Origin: Nitrospirota bacterium
GTDB lineage: Bacteria > Nitrospirota > Nitrospiria > Nitrospirales > UBA8639
DNA: 11,851 nucleotides
Direction of reading: 5' to 3'
Assembly (NCBI GenBank): GCA_003233615.1
Contig: QIMB01000401.1
Location: forward strand, 1-11,851
How positions within the stretch are numbered: position 1 is the first letter of the stretch; each line of letters opens with the position of its first letter. This document shows positions 1 through 7,802 of this stretch, piece after piece. The notes under the pieces were generated by a model. That model was not told where the DNA came from. It saw only the letters and a program-made list of their open reading frames with translations, and did no database searches. A program made the position numbers and the translations under genes.

Positions 1-141
1 CCTACTATCTATAGTGGGTTGGCCGTAGATAAATGAGAGTAATCATCCCACTTATAGCGGTATGATGTGCAGACCGGATAAGCAAGGTTTGTTCTTACCC
101 ACAAGACTCGTCACAAATTGGCTATTGCCAGGGAAATTCTT

Positions 142-3100
142 TTACGCGTTTTCCGGGTCATAGCCTAAATTAGGTGAAAGCCAGCGCTCTACCACAGAAA
201 CTTCCATGTCTTTTCGTTTGGCATAGTCTTGGATTTGATCGTGCTTCAATTTCCCAACAGAAAAGTATTTGGCTTCAGGATGCGAGAAGTAGAATCCACT
301 GACTGACGCAGCCGGATACATCGCATAGGACTCAGTGAGTTGAATCCCGATGTTTTTTCCCACGTGCAGCAACTCAAACAAATGTTGTTTTTCCGTATGA
401 TCTGGACAAGCCGGATAGCCCGGTGCTGGACGAATGCCACGATATTTTTCTTGAATGAGCTCCTGGCTGGTCAATTGTTCATCTTGACCAAATCCCCATT
501 CCTTCCGCGCTTCACGATGCAACCATTCGGCAAAGGCTTCCGCTAATCGATCAGCCAGCGCTTTTGTCATGATGGAGTTGTAATCATCATGATCCTGTTC
601 AAACCGTTGACAGATGGCCTCGATACCAATGCCAGCTGTCACGGCAAATCCACCAACATAATCAGCCTTTCCACATGACTGTGGAGCCACGAAATCAGCC
701 AATGCATAATGTGAATCGCCCTGAGGCTTTTCACTTTGCTGCCGCAACGTATGAAAAACCGAGATCGCTTTCGAACGAGTCTCATCCGCATAGATAGAGA
801 TGTCATCACCCTGGCTATTGGCTGGGAACAATCCATAGACTCCCTTTGCCTTGAGCTGCTTGTCATCAATGATTTCCTGTAGTAACTTTTGGGCATCATC
901 GAAGAGTTCTTTGGCTTTGGGACCGACTACCGGATCTTCGAAAATCTTGGGGTATTTTCCTCGCAATTCCCAGGCATGAAAAAACGGGGACCAATCGATG
1001 AACGGCACCAGTGTCTCAAGCGAGACATCCTCAAGAATTTTGGTGCCAAGGACACGTGGCATAGCGATATCAGTCGTCTCCCAATCAATTTCAACGCGAC
1101 GCTTTCTGGCTTCCTCTAAAGATACAAGTTTTTTGGCTGTTGTCTTCGAGGCATAGGCTTCTCGCGTTTTCTGCTGTTTCTCCTGAATATCTTGCACAAA
1201 AGCGTCTTTATCTCTAGGGCTCATGAGCTTGCGCACAACATTCACCGCTAAGGAGGCATCCAACACATGAACAACAGGATTGGGATAACCCGGAGCGATT
1301 TTCACGGCTGTGTGCGCCTTGCTCGTCGTTGCTCCGCCAATGAGCAAGGGAACGGAAAAACCTTCTCGCGCCATTTCTCTCGCGTTATGTGCCATTTCAT
1401 CTAAGGACGGAGTAATCAGACCGCTCAAGCCAATGATATCAACCTTCTCTTCCTTCGCCCTCTGCAAGATTTTGTCGCAGGGAATCATGACGCCTAGATC
1501 AACGATTTCATAATTATTGCATGCCAAGACTACGCCAACGATATTTTTTCCAATGTCATGAACATCTCCCTTCACAGTCGCCAGCAAGATTTTCCCTTGG
1601 CTCCGGCTCTCTCCCTCACCTTTCTCCTTATCCATAAATGGCAGCAAATACGCTACGGCTTTTTTCATGACACGTGCGCTTTTGACAACCTGCGGCAAAA
1701 ACATTTTGCCCTCACCAAATAATTTTCCCACCACATTCATGCCATCCATTAAGGGCCCTTCAATCACATCCAAGGGCTTATTGAGTTTCTGGCGGGCTTC
1801 CTCCACATCACTATCAATAAATTCCACAAGGCCTTTGATTAACGCATGTGAGAGTCGCGCTTCGACTGGCCGCTGACGCCAGGCATCATCCTTCACCACC
1901 GTCTTGCCCTTTTGTTTCACGGTCTCGGCAAAAGTGACGAGTTCTTCCGTCGCTTCAGGCCGACGATTCAACAGCACATCTTCCACCAGCTTGAGTAAAT
2001 CTTTGGGGATTTCTTCATAGACTCCCAATTGACCGGCATTCACGATCCCCATGTCCAACCCGGCTTTGATCGCATGGTAGAGAAACGCTGAATGCATGGC
2101 TTCACGCACCACATTGTTTCCTCGGAAGGAAAAGGAAATATTGCTGACTCCCCCACTGACTTTGCAGAAGGGTAAGGTCGCCTTGATTTGTCGTGTGGCT
2201 TCAATGAAATTCACCGCATACGCATTGTGCTCTTCCATGCCTGTGGCGACAGTTAAAATATTGGGATCAAAAATGATGTCTTCCGGGGGGAAATCAAGCC
2301 GGTCGGTGAGAAGACGATAGGCCCTCGTACAAATTTCCACTTTTCGTTCCATCGTATCGGCCTGCCCGGATTCATCAAACGCCATAATCACTGTAGCCGC
2401 GCCATAGCGTTTAATGAGACGCGCCTGCTCGAGAAATTTCTCCTCGCCTTCCTTCAGACTGATGGAATTGACGACACCTTTGCCCTGGATACATTTGAGC
2501 CCTGCTTCAATAACCGACCATTTGGAGCTGTCAATCATGATGGGCACACGCGAAATATCCGGCTCAGAGCCAATGAGGTGTAAAAATTCCACCATCGCTT
2601 TTTCCGAATCCAAGAGCCCTTCATCCATATTCACATCAATGATTTGCGCACCCCCTTCCACTTGCTGACGCGCCACGGCCAAGGCTTCTTCCAATTCTCC
2701 ATTGAGAATCAACTTAGAAAATTTTGGGGAACCCGTGACATTGGTCCGCTCCCCAATATTCAGGAAATTGGCTTCGGGCCGAATCGCGACTGGTTCCAAT
2801 CCGCTTAATCGGGTGACTCGTGGAACATGCACTTTTTTGTGCGGAGCACAATCTTTCACACCTTCCGCAATTGCCCGAATATGATCGGGCGTACTTCCGC
2901 AACATCCACCTACAATATTGACCCAACCCTGGCTGGCAAAATCTCGAAGATCCTCGCCCATTCGTTCCGGGGTCTCATCAAATCCCCCGAATGCATTCGG
3001 CAATCCTGCATTCGGATAGCAACTGATATACACCGGCGCGACATGAGAGAGTTCCTCAATGTAGGGCCGCATTTGCTTGGCCCCTAACGCACAGTTAATC

Positions 3101-3819
3101 CCGACACTCAGAAGATTGGCATGGGAAATAGAGTTCCAAAAGGCTTCTATCAACTGCCCTGATAACGTCCGGCCACTCAGATCCGTAATCGTCACAGACG
3201 CCATAATGGGAATCTCGCGATCGATTTCTTCACAATATTGGGCAATGCCAAAAAACGCGGCTTTGGCATTCAATGTGTCAAAAATGGTTTCGACCATCAG
3301 AAGGTCAACGCCACCCTCCACCAAGCCCTTGACCTGTTCATAATAGGCTTGAGATAAATCGTCGAACGTGACCGCACGAAAAGCGGGATTATTGACATCC
3401 GGCGACATTGAGGCCGTTCGATTGGTAGGACCCAACGCCCCGGCCACAAAACACTGCCGACCCTGTTCAGCCTGCACCCGAGCAGCGGCCCGCTTGGCGA
3501 CTTGCGCGCCGGCGACGTTTAATTCATGCACCAATGATTCCATCTTATAGTCGGCCATGGAAATAGCGTTGGAGTTAAACGTGTTTGTCTCGATAATATC
3601 GGCTCCGGCCTGAAGATATTGCACATGAATATCTTCAATGATTTTTGGCTGAGTAAGAACCAACAAGTCATTATTGCCTTTGACATCACAGACATGATCC
3701 GCATACTGCGTTCCGCGAAAGTCTGCTTCCTCTAAGTGATGATTTTGAATCATCGTCCCCATGGCACCATCCAGCACAAGAATTCGATTATTTAACAGCT
3801 CTTCTACTATTTCCTTCAT
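142..3819 (-). CDS. metH: Cobalamin-dependent methionine synthase
   Basis: Transfers the methyl group of 5-methyltetrahydrofolate to homocysteine through enzyme-bound cobalamin, giving methionine and tetrahydrofolate in the cytoplasm. The 1225-residue product is full length (E. coli MetH is about 1227). Visible modules: homocysteine/zinc domain (about 1-325) with DGAMGT near residue 17 and zinc cysteines C243, C306 and C307; pterin-binding domain (about 345-620) with NIGERTNVTGS at 354-364; B12 cap and Rossmann domain (about 650-870) with DVHDIG at 752-757, H754 being the expected lower axial cobalt ligand; AdoMet-binding reactivation domain (about 900-1225) with RPAPGYP at 1130-1136. I chose the ATG at 3819 because GGGAGG lies six bases upstream; a GTG ten codons earlier has no such site. 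It is transcribed alone, divergently from the next gene. No frameshift or missing key residue was seen. Confidence 0.98.
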   Translation of the reverse strand: MKEIVEELLNNRILVLDGAMGTMIQNHHLEEADFRGTQYADHVCDVKGNNDLLVLTQPKIIEDIHVQYLQAGADIIETNTFNSNAISMADYKMESLVHELNVAGAQVAKRAAARVQAEQGRQCFVAGALGPTNRTASMSPDVNNPAFRAVTFDDLSQAYYEQVKGLVEGGVDLLMVETIFDTLNAKAAFFGIAQYCEEIDREIPIMASVTITDLSGRTLSGQLIEAFWNSISHANLLSVGINCALGAKQMRPYIEELSHVAPVYISCYPNAGLPNAFGGFDETPERMGEDLRDFASQGWVNIVGGCCGSTPDHIRAIAEGVKDCAPHKKVHVPRVTRLSGLEPVAIRPEANFLNIGERTNVTGSPKFSKLILNGELEEALAVARQQVEGGAQIIDVNMDEGLLDSEKAMVEFLHLIGSEPDISRVPIMIDSSKWSVIEAGLKCIQGKGVVNSISLKEGEEKFLEQARLIKRYGAATVIMAFDESGQADTMERKVEICTRAYRLLTDRLDFPPEDIIFDPNILTVATGMEEHNAYAVNFIEATRQIKATLPFCKVSGGVSNISFSFRGNNVVREAMHSAFLYHAIKAGLDMGIVNAGQLGVYEEIPKDLLKLVEDVLLNRRPEATEELVTFAETVKQKGKTVVKDDAWRQRPVEARLSHALIKGLVEFIDSDVEEARQKLNKPLDVIEGPLMDGMNVVGKLFGEGKMFLPQVVKSARVMKKAVAYLLPFMDKEKGEGESRSQGKILLATVKGDVHDIGKNIVGVVLACNNYEIVDLGVMIPCDKILQRAKEEKVDIIGLSGLITPSLDEMAHNAREMAREGFSVPLLIGGATTSKAHTAVKIAPGYPNPVVHVLDASLAVNVVRKLMSPRDKDAFVQDIQEKQQKTREAYASKTTAKKLVSLEEARKRRVEIDWETTDIAMPRVLGTKILEDVSLETLVPFIDWSPFFHAWELRGKYPKIFEDPVVGPKAKELFDDAQKLLQEIIDDKQLKAKGVYGLFPANSQGDDISIYADETRSKAISVFHTLRQQSEKPQGDSHYALADFVAPQSCGKADYVGGFAVTAGIGIEAICQRFEQDHDDYNSIMTKALADRLAEAFAEWLHREARKEWGFGQDEQLTSQELIQEKYRGIRPAPGYPACPDHTEKQHLFELLHVGKNIGIQLTESYAMYPAASVSGFYFSHPEAKYFSVGKLKHDQIQDYAKRKDMEVSVVERWLSPNLGYDPENA

Positions 3820-3939
3820 GCCTGTCCTCCCATGACACTCATGTCTCACACTTAAGATTCAATCACGTTTTGCCTCTGCATCCGTCTTCTACATTATAGA
3901 GTTCTTGACTTCGAGGATTTTCAACAAATAGGATCAATC
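3820..3939. promoter_or_regulatory. Divergent promoter region, metH / exported protein
   Basis: On the minus strand a consensus -10 box TATAAT lies at 3898-3893; the nearest -35-like box, TTGAAA at 3924-3919, is 20 bases away, longer than ideal. Use of this box would give metH a leader of about 65 bases, too short for a cobalamin riboswitch. On the plus strand TTGCCT (3870-3875) with CATTAT (3892-3897) at 16-base spacing could serve the divergent gene, so the two -10 boxes would overlap. These are reads by eye; only the minus-strand -10 is strong. Confidence 0.4.
3826..3831 (-). promoter_or_regulatory. Shine-Dalgarno site of metH
   Basis: Reads GGGAGG on the minus strand, six bases before the ATG at 3819. 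It decides the start in favour of MKEIVEEL over the longer GTG-initiated reading that begins at 3849. Confidence 0.8.
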
Positions 3940-4770
3940 ATGGTTCGCGTAAACCTTGATGTGACATTTCTTGATCAGTGTTGTAAAAATTCCCTCTCTC
4001 AGCTCCGCTTTCTCACCATCGCCATTTTCCTGTGTGTTGGGAGCATTGGAATTCCCCCTGCAGTTTCGTTCGCCACGCCCTATTTTGACGATGGCTTCTT
4101 GGGTTTGACGCAAGACGAATTGCGCACGCAACTCGGAGTACCCATGGCTGTTCGCTCCCGAAAAGCCGCGCTTCGAGTATTTAGTTATTACACGTTTCAA
4201 GATTGGAAAAAATATTTTAAAAATTTAGTTTCCCCTGAAAATGGGGAAGACGTGTATACGTATACACGAAATGGCATTCAAGTTCGGTATGTATTTACCT
4301 ATATCCCCGACCTCACTGAAGGTAAAAATGATCCAACCTTGTATGTGCAGCGATGCGAAATTGAGTTCTCTCCAGCGGTCTCATTGGAATCCATTCAGTC
4401 TCTTGTTCCGGAATTTCTCCCTCCCCACCAAGAATCGGCACCAGCTTTTCGATCGAATTTATGGGTTCTGGTGTTGAAAGGTCCACCTTCACCCGAAGCC
4501 TCCTTCATCGTCAAGGAACGCGTGCGGGAACAGTTATCCTGGTCCTTAGCTTACCAAATGTTTGCGATTAATGGGATTCCCAAAGACCTTTCTGTCACAA
4601 CACCCATCGACAGGCTAGAAATCACAACACAAAGCCTCCAATTCGTTGAACGACAACAACGCTTAACGCATGAACCGATTCTTAATCCCTTTTCTCCTGA
4701 ATTTCGACAACAACCTCCGGTACAACCTCCAGCAGTCAAATCCATCCCACGCCCGCAATATGAAGATTAG
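3940..4770 (+). CDS. Exported protein of unknown function, possible BamE/SmpA-like fold
   Basis: A 276-residue protein I do not recognise. A long N-region (about 23 residues) is followed by a hydrophobic stretch (about 24-42) and an S-F-A site at 43-45, consistent with a cleaved signal peptide and a periplasmic or outer-membrane location. Residues 55-68 (GLTQDELRTQLGVP) resemble the G-[LM]-T-x-x-[QE]-[LV]...LG-x-P turn of BamE/SmpA-type proteins, followed by aromatic-rich beta segments (FSYYTFQDW, VYTYT, VRYVFTYI). The C-terminus (about 249-270) is proline- and glutamine-rich and probably disordered. The ATG has AGGA six bases upstream. It is divergent from metH and converges on the minus-strand gene ending at 4794. 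The BamE resemblance is inferred from a short motif only. Confidence 0.75.
   Translation: MVRVNLDVTFLDQCCKNSLSQLRFLTIAIFLCVGSIGIPPAVSFATPYFDDGFLGLTQDELRTQLGVPMAVRSRKAALRVFSYYTFQDWKKYFKNLVSPENGEDVYTYTRNGIQVRYVFTYIPDLTEGKNDPTLYVQRCEIEFSPAVSLESIQSLVPEFLPPHQESAPAFRSNLWVLVLKGPPSPEASFIVKERVREQLSWSLAYQMFAINGIPKDLSVTTPIDRLEITTQSLQFVERQQRLTHEPILNPFSPEFRQQPPVQPPAVKSIPRPQYED
4251..4268. repeat. 18-bp perfect palindrome inside a coding sequence
   Basis: CGTGTATACGTATACACG is its own reverse complement over all 18 bases. It encodes D-V-Y-T-Y-T-R in the exported protein, so the alternating Tyr-Thr codons explain part of the symmetry. The central TATACGTATA occurs again at 5245-5254, upstream of another envelope gene. 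A regulatory role is speculative. Confidence 0.5.
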
Positions 4771-4793
4771 AGCAGGCAACAACGAACGTGTAT

Positions 4794-5147
4794 TTAGGCA
4801 AACCGCAAGTCTCGCTCTTCACCTATCGACAAATACCCTTCTCCCCATTGCTCAGCATTATACAGACTCCATTCGCCAGCAGCGCTCTCCGGCTTTAAGC
4901 GAATACCCCAATTCCCACCAAAAATAATAAAGGTGGTTCCCGCCCCTGAATCCTCAACTTTTTGCGCATAAGCAGGGCAAAGAGGCTGATCAAGATCGTC
5001 GCACCATCCCGTCACATGACACCATTCCCCTCGGGATGCTCGTTCATAGGACTTGACGTATGTTAGTAAGCGAGGAGATCCTAATTCCTTGAATCGGACA
5101 AAGTACGACCCCTCAAAATTTGGATTACTTTCAACTTCCAGAAACAT
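4794..5147 (-). CDS. Hypothetical protein (117 aa)
   Basis: Unrecognised 117-residue product from the ATG at 5147; an in-frame GTG at 5180 would add 11 residues but has no ribosome site. AAGG lies ten bases before the ATG, which is weak support. No signal peptide or membrane segment is visible. The sequence is rich in aromatic residues and glycine (GSYFVRF, GEWCHVTGWC, FIIFGGNWG, GEWSLYNAEQWGEGY) and has three cysteines in the middle (C-x5-C and one further on), looking like a small beta-rich domain. It converges with the upstream exported protein (23 bases between stop codons) and is divergent from the membrane protein gene at 5284. Retention of an open frame with ordinary composition suggests a real gene, but coding status is not certain. 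Confidence 0.55.
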   Translation of the reverse strand: MFLEVESNPNFEGSYFVRFKELGSPRLLTYVKSYERASRGEWCHVTGWCDDLDQPLCPAYAQKVEDSGAGTTFIIFGGNWGIRLKPESAAGEWSLYNAEQWGEGYLSIGEERDLRFA

Positions 5148-5283
5148 ACAATTGCGACCTTGACCCCTTTTCAAGCCCACTGATAGAGTGTTGTCACGCT
5201 ACAGAGTGATCTGTGATTGTCGATCACATCTAAACGCTACATTCTATACGTATACAAGCAAACTCTCTGTTTTTTCCGTGAAC
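5148..5283. promoter_or_regulatory. Divergent intergenic region with inverted repeat
   Basis: Contains TGTGAT-TGTCG-ATCACA at 5212-5228, a perfect 6-bp inverted repeat with a 5-base centre. It resembles a CRP/FNR-family half-site pair (TGTGA...TCACA) but with seven rather than six central bases. The TATACGTATA palindrome sits 16 bases further on, at 5245-5254. A possible -35 TTGTCG (5218-5223) and -10 ATTCTA (5241-5246) have 17-base spacing and would put the inverted repeat over the -35 box of the plus-strand gene. Regulator identity is unknown. Confidence 0.35.
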
Positions 5284-5649
5284 ATGCCCCCCTCCGACAA
5301 GCAAATTTCTCAAATACTCCCAACACCGTGGATTTTCCGGCGGCCGGTTCGGATTAGCCTGTATGCTCTCTTAGGAGCCTTTGTACTCTGGATGTTAGCC
5401 TGGGGCATTGTCCCTCGCTTACTGGACCCGACCGGAGAACAACATATCCTGGATAAAAATGTCATGGTTGGCATGACTCGAGAACAAGTGATGAAGGCCT
5501 GGCCCTCCCCCATCCAAATGAATATCAGCTATACAGATAAAGGCATCCGTCGAGAAGAATGGGTCTATGAGGATTGGATTGATGCCAGCACAATTAAACA
5601 CCGTTATTTATATTTTGAAGAGGGAAAACTCTTGGGGGGCTGGCACTAA
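5284..5649 (+). CDS. Membrane-anchored protein with BamE/SmpA-like motif
   Basis: The 121-residue product has a short cytoplasmic N-terminus (PWIFRRPVR, positive), one transmembrane helix (about 23-43) and a small extracytoplasmic domain. That domain carries GMTREQVMKAWPSP (63-76), then EEWVYEDW (91-98) and YLYFEEGKLLGGW (108-120). This order, G-M-T-x-x-Q-V...P, then an aromatic strand, then Y-x-F-x-x-G-K-L, is the usual pattern of SmpA/OmlA (BamE) domains and related small envelope proteins. It lacks a lipobox, so it is not a canonical BamE lipoprotein. I chose the ATG at 5284, just before the membrane-anchoring segment; upstream in-frame GTGs (5188, 5278) add unconvincing sequence, and no strong ribosome site precedes any of them. 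Function is unknown. Confidence 0.7.
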   Translation: MPPSDKQISQILPTPWIFRRPVRISLYALLGAFVLWMLAWGIVPRLLDPTGEQHILDKNVMVGMTREQVMKAWPSPIQMNISYTDKGIRREEWVYEDWIDASTIKHRYLYFEEGKLLGGWH

Positions 5650-5713
5650 GGGGCCCTAATATTCCATCTTTTTTATCCAATTCTTCTACAGCCCACTACG
5701 TGCTCCAACTTTT

Positions 5714-5998
5714 TCATGGAGTTTCAGTGATTTGCATTCGGCGCTCCCGCCCAGACCCGCCTGAAATAATGATAACACGCTTCCATTCCCTCAACTGATA
5801 CACCGCCCAAGCATTGGCTTGCCCCTTATAATATGCTTCTGGATCCTCCCCCTTCATATTTAAATAGATAGGCTCCATGAACCCCTCATCCATTACGTAT
5901 TCCATAAGATTGTCGGTAGTGACACCTTCCCCTTTCAATTCAACATCAACTAATAGTTCAAAAATTTTATCTGGATCGGCAATAGTCACTGGTTGCAT
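5714..5998 (-). CDS. Hypothetical small acidic protein (94 aa)
   Basis: Unrecognised. The start at 5998 (MQPVTIADPDKIFELL) has GGGAG nine bases upstream; the open frame extends to 6163, but the extra residues look non-coding and would overlap the divergent gene. The N-terminal half is acidic and likely helical (DKIFELLVDVELKGEG, NLMEYVMDEGF). The C-terminal half contains YYKGQANAWAVYQLREW and a basic GGSGRERR turn. No signal peptide or membrane segment. It converges with the membrane protein gene ending at 5649 and is divergent from the PqqC-like gene at 6137, so the two may share a control region. Confidence 0.65.
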   Translation of the reverse strand: MQPVTIADPDKIFELLVDVELKGEGVTTDNLMEYVMDEGFMEPIYLNMKGEDPEAYYKGQANAWAVYQLREWKRVIIISGGSGRERRMQITETP

Positions 5999-6136
5999 AG
6001 TTACAGACTCCCTGCATATGTGATATTCTATAAACAGATTTGGATTGGACCTCTTTTCATGGTATATCGAATACACGTACAGGTACAACCCGCCCGGATC
6101 AAAAGACACAATACTGCAATCGTGTATTACATGTAG
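5999..6136. promoter_or_regulatory. Divergent intergenic region with spaced inverted repeat
   Basis: AATACACG at 6070-6077 is matched by its exact reverse complement CGTGTATT at 6121-6128, just before the ATG at 6137. A weak plus-strand promoter candidate is TTGGAT (6040-6045) and TATATC (6063-6068) with a 17-base spacer. The minus-strand ribosome site GGGAG is at 6012-6008. The promoter call is tentative. Confidence 0.3.
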
Positions 6137-6886
6137 ATGTTTAAATCTCTCTCCCCTGAACAATTTCGAGACCGTATCTTTGACGTCTTACGACGCAAAC
6201 AACATTGGTCAACCTCCTGTTTTGAAAGTAACGCAATCACAAAAAAACAATTAAACATTTTTTATCATCAAGAATATGTGGTGTATATCCGTGACTTTTC
6301 AATCCTCCTAGCACAAATTCTAGGAAAAAACCCTCCATGGGAAGCTCGTCGACGCCTTGCCACCATCATTTACGAAGAAGAGACCGGGGGGTTCTCTCTG
6401 GGACGCCCCCACCAAGAATTATTTCTGCAAATGATGAAAGGGCTGGGATTCAATAGGGTCGGATTTCGAGATGTTGAATTGTTAGCACCCAGCCGAGCCT
6501 ATAGAGAATGGCTCAACAAAATTTGCCAAGAAGACGACTGGACGATTGGAGCTGCCGCCCTCACCATTTTCATCAAAGGCACATCCGGCGATCCAGAAGA
6601 AGTCCTCTATCCTCAACCAGCACAGAACCAAGCCGAGATTGAAGATATCATCAAGAAATATGCACTCGTCCAACACCACGGACTCTCTTCGGAATCGATG
6701 GACTATGTTCGAGCTCAGTATATGTTTGCGCCAGGATCCAGAAAAACCGTTTATGATATGCTTCTGCATCATGTCACAGAAACCGACCAACAACACCAGA
6801 TTCTCTCTCGATTAGAAGAAGCCTTAACCTTATGGAGCCGCTATCAAGATGGCATTGCACGAGCTTGTGGAATTCGCCATAAATAA
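6137..6886 (+). CDS. Heme-oxygenase-fold iron-containing redox enzyme (PqqC/CADD/TenA-like)
   Basis: The 249-residue product follows the helical pattern of the PqqC/TenA/CADD superfamily: a basic N-terminal helix, then FYHQEYVVYIRDFSILLAQIL (42-62), a helix with EEETGG-x7-H (E80-E82, H92), then LFLQMMKGLG (95-104) and a C-terminal helix with D217-x2-H220. Many relatives bind a diiron centre and oxidise organic substrates; CADD-type members make p-aminobenzoate for folate. E80-82, H92, D217 and H220 fit ligand positions. The usual glutamate in the central helix seems absent (AALTIFIKG, 140-148), and the histidine preceding D217 is displaced (H211/H212). The substrate is unknown. The start has no clear ribosome site. 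No membrane segment, so probably cytoplasmic. The lipoprotein gene follows on the same strand. Confidence 0.7.
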   Translation: MFKSLSPEQFRDRIFDVLRRKQHWSTSCFESNAITKKQLNIFYHQEYVVYIRDFSILLAQILGKNPPWEARRRLATIIYEEETGGFSLGRPHQELFLQMMKGLGFNRVGFRDVELLAPSRAYREWLNKICQEDDWTIGAAALTIFIKGTSGDPEEVLYPQPAQNQAEIEDIIKKYALVQHHGLSSESMDYVRAQYMFAPGSRKTVYDMLLHHVTETDQQHQILSRLEEALTLWSRYQDGIARACGIRHK

Positions 6887-6932
6887 ATATCTAGCCTTTC
6901 GTCACTCAATACTGCTTTCCATCTCGTCAGAG

Positions 6933-7802
6933 ATGCATTCACATCTCACACACAAGCAGACGTTACACGATATTATTGTTTTGTTACACAGCCGCTTCTT
7001 CATAATACAACGCACATCATTCCACAATTCATGTGGAATGATGACCATGCTATTTTTCTTGACGATTCAATGCACCTGGACGCCTGAAGTCACAACGTCG
7101 ATCTACGAGAGCGAAGACGGGACTGTCTCCCTACAAACATCCAGCACATTTCACATACCACCTCAACATCCTCAGTCACTCACGGTGCCGCTGGTAAAAC
7201 AGATACTAGAAGGAATCTATGTACGACAAGAAAGAGGAATCCTCCAGGAAATTTTCCTTTCTGACACTCAACAATCTCCTATTTTCTCTGCCACTCAAAT
7301 TGACTTTTTGGCTCCTCACCTTGTCAACGCACTCTCTCTAGCCACAGAAGAAGAACTTATTGTTTTTCGAATGCCAAGAAATGAAGACAGGACAACAAGG
7401 AGACGCGGGACATTGGCTGTATTCTCTCCTAGCATTTTCGTGTTGACTGTACAGAACCACGAGAACTCGACAAAAATGGCGCCTTCGTCACGATATCTCC
7501 AAACACAGACGACTCTTCTATTTTCAGAGAAGCAGGCGATGCTTCAGCCAGAAGAAGCTCAACGCTTCCGAAAGATCTCTTCCAAAAATTCCTGGATAGC
7601 GATCAACTACGCAACTCTCAACCAAGCGACACCAAACCACCAAGAAGACGAGCTCGCTTCTCCTGTCCCCATTACAATCCCCCAGTCAAAAAAAACCGAC
7701 CAGGATTTGAATACTGTTCTTGAGCACGTACAGGATCTACACAAAAAAATTGACGCACAAGCAGAAGAAATTCAACGGCTTCAGCAAGCAGCTCCTAAAT
7801 AG
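6933..7802 (+). CDS. Putative lipoprotein with C-terminal coiled coil
   Basis: The ORF opens at 6849, overlapping the previous gene; ATGs at 6933 and 7038 are better candidates. Around 7047-7073 the translation reads MLFFLTIQC, a hydrophobic run ending in a cysteine that could be a lipidation site. From 7038 the signal would be very short, so the true start is uncertain and 6933 (289 residues) is a compromise. The mature part has a domain with VPLVKQILEGIYV, then FSATQIDFLAPHLVNALSLATEEELIVF, then GTLAVFSPSIFVLTVQ and SWIAINYATL. I associate this order with conserved lipoproteins of unknown function in Nitrospirota and Deltaproteobacteria, from memory. The final 35 residues (DLNTVLEHVQDLHKKIDAQAEEIQRLQQ region) form a predicted coiled coil. 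The stop codon TAG straddles the junction with the downstream inserted element. Confidence 0.65.
   Translation: MHSHLTHKQTLHDIIVLLHSRFFIIQRTSFHNSCGMMTMLFFLTIQCTWTPEVTTSIYESEDGTVSLQTSSTFHIPPQHPQSLTVPLVKQILEGIYVRQERGILQEIFLSDTQQSPIFSATQIDFLAPHLVNALSLATEEELIVFRMPRNEDRTTRRRGTLAVFSPSIFVLTVQNHENSTKMAPSSRYLQTQTTLLFSEKQAMLQPEEAQRFRKISSKNSWIAINYATLNQATPNHQEDELASPVPITIPQSKKTDQDLNTVLEHVQDLHKKIDAQAEEIQRLQQAAPK
7796..7801. repeat. Left target-site duplication TAAATA
   Basis: The six bases directly before the left terminal inverted repeat are identical to 8142-8147 directly after the right one. They also supply codon AAA and the first two bases of the stop codon of the lipoprotein gene. Confidence 0.7.

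Noticed and set aside
9..57. Imperfect inverted repeat CTATAGTGGG / CCCACTTATAG downstream of metH
   Set aside because: The arms are 28 bases apart with one inserted base and no T-run on the metH strand; not enough to call a terminator or element end.
3820..3849. Ten-codon N-terminal extension of metH from a GTG
   Set aside because: The ribosome site GGGAGG at 3831-3826 lies within the extension, correctly spaced for the ATG at 3819, and the extension MRHECHGRTG is not part of the MetH family pattern.
3820..3939. Possible cobalamin or SAM riboswitch before metH
   Set aside because: The intergenic space is about 120 bases and the inferred leader about 65; no B12-box or SAM-box signature was seen.
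5640..5675. GGGC...GCCC and T-run between convergent genes as a terminator
   Set aside because: Only a 4-bp stem can be drawn, and the T-run is separated from it by about ten bases.
5999..6163. 55-codon extension of the small acidic protein gene
   Set aside because: GGGAG sits before the ATG at 5998, and the extension would overlap the start of the divergent PqqC-like gene.
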